Below are positions 58,512 to 62,987 of a stretch of 62,987 nucleotides of DNA, piece after piece (position 1 is the first letter of the stretch; every line of letters starts with the position of its first letter). A program made the position numbers and the translations under genes. The stretch spans positions 1-62,987 of the forward strand of contig NZ_PKEK01000080.1 of NCBI RefSeq assembly GCF_002863225.1, in the 5' to 3' direction. The notes under the pieces are model-generated. The model was not told where the DNA came from. It saw only the letters and a program-made list of their open reading frames with translations, and did no database searches. This DNA is from Mycobacterium sp. (GTDB lineage Bacteria; Actinomycetota; Actinomycetes; Mycobacteriales; Mycobacteriaceae).

Positions 58512-58991
58512 GTGGAGCAGCTCGATGTCAACCCGGCTGATCTGCTGCGCAGCGCCAACGTCTACGCCGAGCTCGCCGGGCGCCTGGACGGCCTGTCGCC
58601 GCACGCGCGCGCTGAAGCGCAACGTGTCGCAGAAACCCACGGCCCGATGGGATACCCGGCAGTAGTGGGTATCTCGGCTGGCTTGGACAGCGCCGAACAG
58701 CCGTTAAACGCGAAAGTTATTGACTTTCAGGAGTATTCGCGTCGATTCACTGAACATGCCGCCACCTACGTTGGCGAGGATAGCGAGGCGGCGCGGCGCT
58801 ATCGAGGTGCAGCGGTCGACCTTTTCGACTCGACGTACGCCGGATCGCTGCGCCAACCGATCGCGAGCGGCTACATCATCTGGTGCAGCCCAGCCACTCT
58901 CGTCACGGGGTTCATCTGCGAATTCATGGGCGAAGACGGTGGCATCACCTGGCGGCACTCACCGATCGACATCTCAGGAGGCATGCCCTAA
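58512..58991 (+). CDS. EspC/DUF2580-like protein (paralogue of 44612-45310)
   Basis: This 159-aa protein has an EspC-like helical domain (LDVNPADLLRSANVYAELAG; THGPMGYPAVVGISAGLDSA; DFQEYSRRFTEHAATYVGED) clearly paralogous to the protein at 44612-45310. The C-terminal 60 residues differ and contain two Cys. The GTG at 58512 follows GGAG at 8-nt spacing. The stop overlaps the next gene (TAATG). Confidence 0.7.
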   Translation: MEQLDVNPADLLRSANVYAELAGRLDGLSPHARAEAQRVAETHGPMGYPAVVGISAGLDSAEQPLNAKVIDFQEYSRRFTEHAATYVGEDSEAARRYRGAAVDLFDSTYAGSLRQPIASGYIIWCSPATLVTGFICEFMGEDGGITWRHSPIDISGGMP

Positions 58992-59353
58992 TGACCATCA
59001 CCACCCAGGCTGACGTCGAACGCATCATGATCGACCGCGACATCTCGTTTCACTTCCAGCCCCTGGTCGCAGAGCAAGAAGACGGCAGCTGGACCGCCGC
59101 CTACCCGGGCGCCGACTGGAATGTCACCGGCGCCACTGCCGATGAAGCGCGCGCGCAGCTCCGCGCCGAAGAGCTGCAACGCATCGGCACCGCAGAGGCC
59201 GCCAGCTGGAAGGTCAACGCGGTGCGACAGCACATCGAGCAGGGCCCCATTCCTGGCGTCTACGAGCTCGACAACGCCGCTGCCGACGACGCGATCGCCG
59301 CCGGCACCACTGCGGCGATGAACGCCGCGATCGCCGCCCTCGGCCACGGCTGA
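58991..59353 (+). CDS. HicB-like (DUF1902-type) protein
   Basis: This 120-aa protein opens with a HicB/DUF1902-like fold (DISFHFQPLVAEQEDGSWTA; AYPGADWNVTGATADEARAQ), the antitoxin core without a visible DNA-binding domain, followed by a helical C-terminus. It overlaps the EspC-like gene by one base, so the two are co-translated. No HicA toxin is present. It could be an orphan antitoxin-like regulator or a secretion partner. Confidence 0.55.
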   Translation: MTITTQADVERIMIDRDISFHFQPLVAEQEDGSWTAAYPGADWNVTGATADEARAQLRAEELQRIGTAEAASWKVNAVRQHIEQGPIPGVYELDNAAADDAIAAGTTAAMNAAIAALGHG

Positions 59354-59407
59354 TCCGGGCCGGCGGCGAACACGCTTCGAGCCCGGCCGGCCCCTACGCT
59401 GGACGGC

Positions 59408-60025
59408 ATGGCGAAAGGCGATTGGCCGGGGTCGTATGTGTACCCGTCGCTGGCCCTGTCGGGCAGCGCTGCGGGTTTCCTGATCTGGCACGTGGTCGAC
59501 CCGGCAGCCAAGGTCGACGGCTGGGCCATCACGCTGCTCATCGTGGGATTTCTGCCGTGGCTGAAAACAGTGTTCGAAAGCATCGAGTTCCCCGGCGGCG
59601 GCTCGGTGACGTTCCGCCGAAAGGTCGAGGCAGAGCAGGAACGGCAGGCCGAGGAGATCCAGGCGTTGAGATTCCTGCTGGCCAGGTTTTTGTCGGCACC
59701 AGAACGCGAGCTTCTGCAGAAGCTCGCCCGCGGTGAGACCGTGCGGTTCGAGGCCGGCGCCGACAACGGACGCGGCCTGCAACACGTCGACTCGTTGCGG
59801 CGTATGGGCATGATCGCCGTTAAGCCCGAACTGCTAGAGACATACAAGCGGTTGGCCGAACGGGGCCACACGTCGATGGACATCACCACCCTCGGCGAGA
59901 TCTTCCAGATCACCGAAAGCGGCCGTCAATACCTCACCCTTCTTGACAAGCTCCCCGCCGGCGACACTCCGAGTTACCCGTCCGGATCCGAACTTCGGAC
60001 CGGGCCTGCAACACCGGAGCTGTAG
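59408..60025 (+). CDS. Membrane protein with C-terminal winged-helix-like domain
   Basis: This 205-aa protein has two N-terminal membrane helices (PSLALSGSAAGFLIWHVV; WAITLLIVGFLPWLKTVF), a charged coiled coil (RRKVEAEQERQAEEIQALRF) and a C-terminal region like a winged helix (RELLQKLARGETVRFEAGAD; LGEIFQITESGRQYLTLLDK). The family is not recognised. It lies 54 nt after the HicB-like gene. Confidence 0.6.
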   Translation: MAKGDWPGSYVYPSLALSGSAAGFLIWHVVDPAAKVDGWAITLLIVGFLPWLKTVFESIEFPGGGSVTFRRKVEAEQERQAEEIQALRFLLARFLSAPERELLQKLARGETVRFEAGADNGRGLQHVDSLRRMGMIAVKPELLETYKRLAERGHTSMDITTLGEIFQITESGRQYLTLLDKLPAGDTPSYPSGSELRTGPATPEL

Positions 60026-60095
60026 AGCTCGAACAGCTTGTCCGAGCTCTCACCTACATTGGCCCGGAAACCGGTACAGCGGAAGGAAACGTTGA

Positions 60096-60264
60096 ATGGC
60101 GTACTCGCGCGCAGTCCAAAATCACATCGACGATGCAAACACCTATCTGGAGAACATTAATAAGATTCCGGTTGTCAGCTCTGACCCTGCCGATGCACTC
60201 GCGGGGGAACGGCGACTAAAGATCGCGCAAATTCATGCCCTGCTCGTGGCGTGTTCCCGCTGGA
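60096..60264 (+). pseudogene. Gene interrupted by the IS3-family element (5' part)
   Basis: An ATG with GGAAGGAAAC upstream starts MAYSRAVQNHIDDANTYLEN; the frame runs into the left inverted repeat of the IS at 60265. Beyond the right end (61512 on) another coding-like stretch ends SPLAIAEALNAQLNTP-stop at 61573 and may be the 3' part. No target-site duplication is visible, so a deletion may have accompanied insertion. Confidence 0.6.
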
Positions 60265-60325
60265 TGAGTCCATCAAGTTTTAGAGTCCTGTGGCCCGATG
60301 TCGGGCTGGAAGGGACGATGAGTAG

Positions 60326-60607
60326 ATGGCTGGTCGGAAGCGGCATTCCGCGGAGGACATCGTGCGCAAGCTGCGCCGAGCTGATGAATTGACGGCTGCG
60401 GGCAAGACCGGTGAGGAGATCGCCGCCGAGCTGGGAGTGTCGCCGGCGACGTTGTACAACTGGCGCCGCGCCTACGGCGGGATGGACACTGACGCCGCCA
60501 AAGAACTCAAGGAGCTGCGCGAGCAGAACTCCCGACTCAAGCGCCTGTTGGCTGATGCTGAGCTCGAGAAGGACGCCTTGCGGGAGGTTGCCAAGGGAAA
60601 ATTCTGA
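60326..60607 (+). CDS. IS3-family transposase OrfA
   Basis: This 93-aa protein has a helix-turn-helix (EEIAAELGVSPATLYNWRRA) and a C-terminal leucine-zipper-like region (ELKELREQNSRLKRLLADAE) typical of OrfA. The sequence GGGAAAATTC just before its stop is a likely slip site for -1 frameshifting into orfB to make the OrfAB transposase. Confidence 0.92.
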   Translation: MAGRKRHSAEDIVRKLRRADELTAAGKTGEEIAAELGVSPATLYNWRRAYGGMDTDAAKELKELREQNSRLKRLLADAELEKDALREVAKGKF

Positions 60608-60630
60608 GCCCAGCTGCCAAGCGCCGCGCC

Positions 60631-61470
60631 GTGGACATGCTCAAGGACACCTTGAAGATGTCGGAGCGGTTGGCGTGCAAAGCCGTTGGGCTGGCCCGCT
60701 CCACCTATCGTCGTCTGCCGATCGGGCAGACCCCCGCTGATCCTGATGCCGAAATGAGGGCCTGGTTGCGCGCGTACGCCACGAGACACCCGTGCCATGG
60801 GTTCCGGCGTGCGTGGGCTGCGCTGCGCTTCGATGAGCGCCGTGAGGTGAATAAGAAGAAGATTCACCGGCTGTGGCGCGAAGAGGGGTTGCAGGTGCGG
60901 GTGCATATTCCGCGCAAGCGGGCCGGGGCGTCCTCGATCCCGCCGGTGGAGGCGGATGCGCCGAACGTGGTGTGGGCAATTGACTTTCAGTTCGACTCCA
61001 CCATCGACGGTAAGGCCATCAAGATCGCCTCGATGATCGACGAACACACCCGGTGTTCGTTGCTGCATGTCGTGGAGCGCTCGATCACCGCCGAGCGTCT
61101 GGTGATCGAGCTCGAAGATGTGTTCGCCGTCGCGGGTGGCCCGCCGAAAGTACTGCGGATGGATAACGGCCCCGAGTTGGTTTCTCAAGCGCTGCAACGG
61201 TTCTGCGAGAACAAGGTGGGGCTTTCCTACATCCCGCCGGGCACGCCGTGGAACAACGGCTACATCGAATCGTTCAACAACCGTCTACGGAAGGAGTGCC
61301 TCAACCGCAACCACTGGAACACCCTGTTCGAGGCCCGGGTGGTCATCGGCGACTTCAAGGCCGAGCACAACCACCGACACCGACACTCAGCCCTGGGCTA
61401 TCAGACGCCGGCCGAGTACGCTGCCGGATGCAGGTGCACCCACACCCCGACGGCCTGCGAGATCAACTGA
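60631..61470 (+). CDS. IS3-family transposase OrfB (DDE integrase)
   Basis: This 279-aa product has an HTH-21 region (HPCHGFRRAWAALRFDERRE) and an rve DDE core: first Asp in VWAIDFQFDS, second in RMDNGPELVS and Glu in NGYIESFNNRLRKE. The open frame extends upstream into the slip site, consistent with production as an OrfAB fusion. It is intact. Confidence 0.93.
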   Translation: MDMLKDTLKMSERLACKAVGLARSTYRRLPIGQTPADPDAEMRAWLRAYATRHPCHGFRRAWAALRFDERREVNKKKIHRLWREEGLQVRVHIPRKRAGASSIPPVEADAPNVVWAIDFQFDSTIDGKAIKIASMIDEHTRCSLLHVVERSITAERLVIELEDVFAVAGGPPKVLRMDNGPELVSQALQRFCENKVGLSYIPPGTPWNNGYIESFNNRLRKECLNRNHWNTLFEARVVIGDFKAEHNHRHRHSALGYQTPAEYAAGCRCTHTPTACEIN

Positions 61471-61754
61471 AACTGAAACAAATAACCCGACTCTAGATCG
61501 GGGTGGACTCAGTATCGGGGACTCGCCACTCGCCATCGCCGAGGCACTGAACGCGCAACTAAACACGCCCTGATTCGTCGCTGTGTAGGCGTTCGCCGCT
61601 ACTCGGCCCATAGCGCGCCGCGTACCCACGCCACTATGCCGTTCCCGCAGTCCTGGTGAGCCGCTGGAGCCGCCGTGCACGCCTGCCGGCAATGAGTAGC
61701 CGGACACCGGTTAACGGGATGCCAGGCGGCGTTTCTGAGCTGCGATCGGCTACC

Positions 61755-61943
61755 ATGCGTCGCTACCTTTGGACGGCCGTGGCCGCGGTGTGTTGCAGCT
61801 GCTCAACACACTCAGCATCGGCCGCAGATGCCGACATGATCGACTACGGGAACCGAAAGCGTCCCCGGGATCCGCATCTGAGCTGTGACCGCGCGGATTC
61901 TAGCCACCACTGCGTTTCTTCTCCGCTGCACCGTGAGCGCTAA
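61755..61943 (+). CDS. Possible small secreted protein
   Basis: This 62-aa frame opens with a signal peptide-like start (RRYLWTAVAAVCCSCSTHSA) followed by a possible cleavage site (ASAADA) and a His/Cys-containing polar mature part. It overlaps the end of the convergent lipoprotein gene at 61900. No ribosome binding site is clear, so it is only a candidate. Confidence 0.35.
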   Translation: MRRYLWTAVAAVCCSCSTHSASAADADMIDYGNRKRPRDPHLSCDRADSSHHCVSSPLHRER

Positions 61944-62385
61944 TCACCGTGGCACTCTGCGTAGCCGAAAGGTCCACTGCACGCGAACATCTCAGGGCTA
62001 GCGGTTCAAACGACTCAAAGTTATTCCACATCGTTAAACGGAACTGCCTGCATTCGACAGTCGAGCCGTCTTTGAATTTGAGTATGCCTGTCAGCAGCGG
62101 CGTGTAGTTGTCCTTGCTCACCCCGCGCCGCGCCATTACCGATATTTTGCCGAACGTGCCGTCAGCCCAGACGTCGTTGATCACCGATGCGGTGCTCTGG
62201 ATCTCATACGTCTGATCGACTTCTGTGTCCGTCCGGGCCACCGGGATGGTGACCTCGACGGGTGCAGCTGGCGGTGCGGCCGTGTTGGCCGACTGCTTCG
62301 CCGATCGGTTCGAACTAGTGGCGCTGCAGCCTGCCAGCACTGCAACGCCACACAGGACGATGGTCGCCGACCAAGATCTCCTCAT
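61900..62385 (-). CDS. Lipoprotein, unknown function
   Basis: This 161-aa protein has a lipoprotein signal (TIVLCGVAVLAGCSATSSN; Cys about residue 20), a Ser/Ala/Pro linker and a beta-rich domain with one Cys (GKISVMARRGVSKDNYTPLL; DGSTVECRQFRLTMW). ATG at 62385. It is divergent from the frame that ends at 62713. The family is not recognised. Confidence 0.7.
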   Translation of the reverse strand: MRRSWSATIVLCGVAVLAGCSATSSNRSAKQSANTAAPPAAPVEVTIPVARTDTEVDQTYEIQSTASVINDVWADGTFGKISVMARRGVSKDNYTPLLTGILKFKDGSTVECRQFRLTMWNNFESFEPLALRCSRAVDLSATQSATVISAHGAAEKKRSGG

Positions 62386-62713
62386 AAGACCGACTCTATG
62401 GCGCCGCTCAGCTCACGGACGATATTGGGAACAGTTGTCGGCAGTTTTGGCGTCTCTGCATGATGGTGGGTGGCCCGTTGAGGCTGTGATTGTGAGTACG
62501 CCAGGCGGGTGGAAAACACTGTGGCCGCGTTCGGTGTGGCCGCCAGGCCTCGACGGTCCCGCAGGCCTCGACGACGACCAGGACGACGAGGACGGAGACG
62601 ATCCCGACGACGCCCGGCGGTGTCGGCTATTGGGGGTTCTGACGCAAGCCCTGGATGGTGGGCGCGTCAGCGCCGCGAATGTTCGGATAAACAAATCCGT
62701 TGCAGCGCAGTGA
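62360..62713 (+). CDS. Hypothetical acidic protein, start uncertain
   Basis: The frame has clear coding character (HGRYWEQLSAVLASLHDGGW; PVEAVIVSTPGGWKTLWPRS) with an acidic stretch (DDDQDDEDGDDPDD) and a regular C-terminus. The ATG at 62360 would overlap the divergent lipoprotein start; a TTG at about 62434 is an alternative. It may be a 5'-truncated gene. The family is not recognised. Confidence 0.5.
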   Translation: MVADQDLLIRPTLWRRSAHGRYWEQLSAVLASLHDGGWPVEAVIVSTPGGWKTLWPRSVWPPGLDGPAGLDDDQDDEDGDDPDDARRCRLLGVLTQALDGGRVSAANVRINKSVAAQ

Positions 62714-62730
62714 CATTCGTAAACATCGTG

Positions 62731-62742
62731 TAGGATGGGGGA
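62731..62742 (+). promoter_or_regulatory. Leaderless promoter before the hairpin array
   Basis: TAGGAT (62731-62736) is a TANNNT -10 box ending 7 nt before an ATG at 62743. The transcript from it would run through all six hairpins up to the window end. Confidence 0.5.
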
Positions 62743-62883
62743 ATGATGTTGAGCAGCAACGAGATACGCGCCAACCGCGAAAGCGGTTGCAGCGCAACCC
62801 CTAACCGCAGGGGAGTGGGCCAACGTCATTCCACAGCACCGCGTCAGCGGTGCCAATCCCGAAACACCAACCGCCGCAATTAA
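62743..62883 (+). CDS. 46-aa leaderless ORF spanning hairpins
   Basis: The ATG at the predicted transcription start opens 46 codons (MMLSSNEIRANRESGCSATP...) ending TAA at 62881-62883. The product is rich in Arg, Asn and Ser. Three of the hairpins lie inside it, so it could be a leader peptide, or the RNA structure may be the functional product and the frame incidental. Confidence 0.35.
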   Translation: MMLSSNEIRANRESGCSATPNRRGVGQRHSTAPRQRCQSRNTNRRN

Positions 62884-62973
62884 TCCCAAGACAACCGCGA
62901 AAGCGGTTGGCGCCCAGCCTGACTCGCGGCCGGGCTTGCCCGGCCGGCAGGGGGGAGCCCGCGCAGCGGGCTC
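62772..62973. repeat. Array of six short perfect hairpins
   Basis: In 200 nt there are stems at 62772-62789 (CAACCGC/GCGGTTG, loop GAAA), about 62798-62813 (CCCC/GGGG), 62836-62853 (GCACCGC/GCGGTGC, loop GTCA), 62892-62909 (identical to the first), 62928-62945 (GGCCGGGC/GCCCGGCC, loop TT) and 62955-62973 (GAGCCCGC/GCGGGCTC, loop GCA). Four share a CCGC-loop-GCGG core. It may be a structured RNA, a plasmid origin or a REP-like array. Confidence 0.65.
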
Positions 62974-62987
62974 ACGAAGACAGACGG

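Larger units (their letters stand above)
60265..61511 (+). mobile_element. IS3-family insertion sequence (1247 bp)
   Basis: The element is bounded by imperfect 23-bp inverted repeats at 60265-60287 and 61489-61511, both beginning TGAGTCCA and ending AGAGTC at the inner side (16 of 23 matching). It carries orfA and orfB in the typical -1 frame relation. Both frames are intact, so it may be active. A direct repeat of 3-5 bp at the target is not seen. Confidence 0.85.

Noticed and set aside
60600..60630. Separate independent start for IS orfB
   Set aside because: No ribosome binding site; the frame is open into orfA in the -1 phase, so a frameshifted OrfAB fusion is more likely.
62772..62973. 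CRISPR array
   Set aside because: Repeats are hairpins of differing sequence with irregular spacing, only one unit is repeated exactly, and no cas genes are present.

Overview
This window looks like a mycobacterial accessory region, either a plasmid or an integrated island. The evidence is high GC, PPE proteins, orthologues of NmtR/CtpJ, KmtR, RicR, LpqS, CysK2, MmcO and PknD/PstS, a DUF732 lipoprotein, EspC-like proteins, and many leaderless genes with a TANNNT -10 box ending 6-7 nt before the start codon. These identifications come from reading the proteins and were not searched against a database.

Layout. 1-5.4 kb: a BlaI-box small membrane gene, a KmtR-like sensor with an NreB-like His-tailed MFS exporter, and the divergent pair ctpJ/nmtR. 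5.5-8.65 kb: a minus-strand BlaI/BlaR module and an operon it probably controls (Met-rich membrane protein, SHOCT protein, CsoR-HMA fusion). 8.7-12.7 kb: a RicR-type locus lpqS-cysK2-MFS plus another lpqS paralogue. 13.2-18.5 kb: three PPE genes (one a pseudogene; two carry or carried a SHOCT tail), an anti-sigma-like protein and a DUF305 lipoprotein. 18.5-21.4 kb: an Rv2963-like permease and a frameshifted mmcO. 21.6-24.7 kb: pstS-pknD. 25-32.5 kb: ricR, a secreted CBM14-like protein, and a five-gene operon (lpqS, CysK2-like, SbnB-like dehydrogenase, PLP decarboxylase, MATE exporter) behind a copper box. 32.8-37.5 kb: a copZ / His-rich secreted protein / copA operon and a DUF1275 gene divergent from a small secreted protein. 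37.5-41 kb: lower-GC DNA with unrecognised or broken genes. 41-62 kb: plasmid/ICE-like genes (AlpA-like HTH, DUF2637, EspC-like, STAS plus a 1293-residue histidine kinase/phosphatase, a helicase with six HA repeats, a short DnaN-like clamp operon, DUF4192, HicB-like) and an IS3-family element. 62.7-63 kb: a dense array of perfect hairpins.

Working together: about nine copper-type palindromes (ATACCC...GGGTAT) lie in front of lpqS, permease-mmcO, ricR, copZ-copA, DUF1275 and the CysK2/SbnB operon, so one RicR-family repressor probably coordinates export, periplasmic handling and a small-molecule pathway. The most novel part is 26.7-32.5 kb. It pairs an SbnA-type synthase with an SbnB-type dehydrogenase (the pair that makes L-2,3-diaminopropionate in staphyloferrin B synthesis), adds a decarboxylase and an exporter, and contains no siderophore synthetase.
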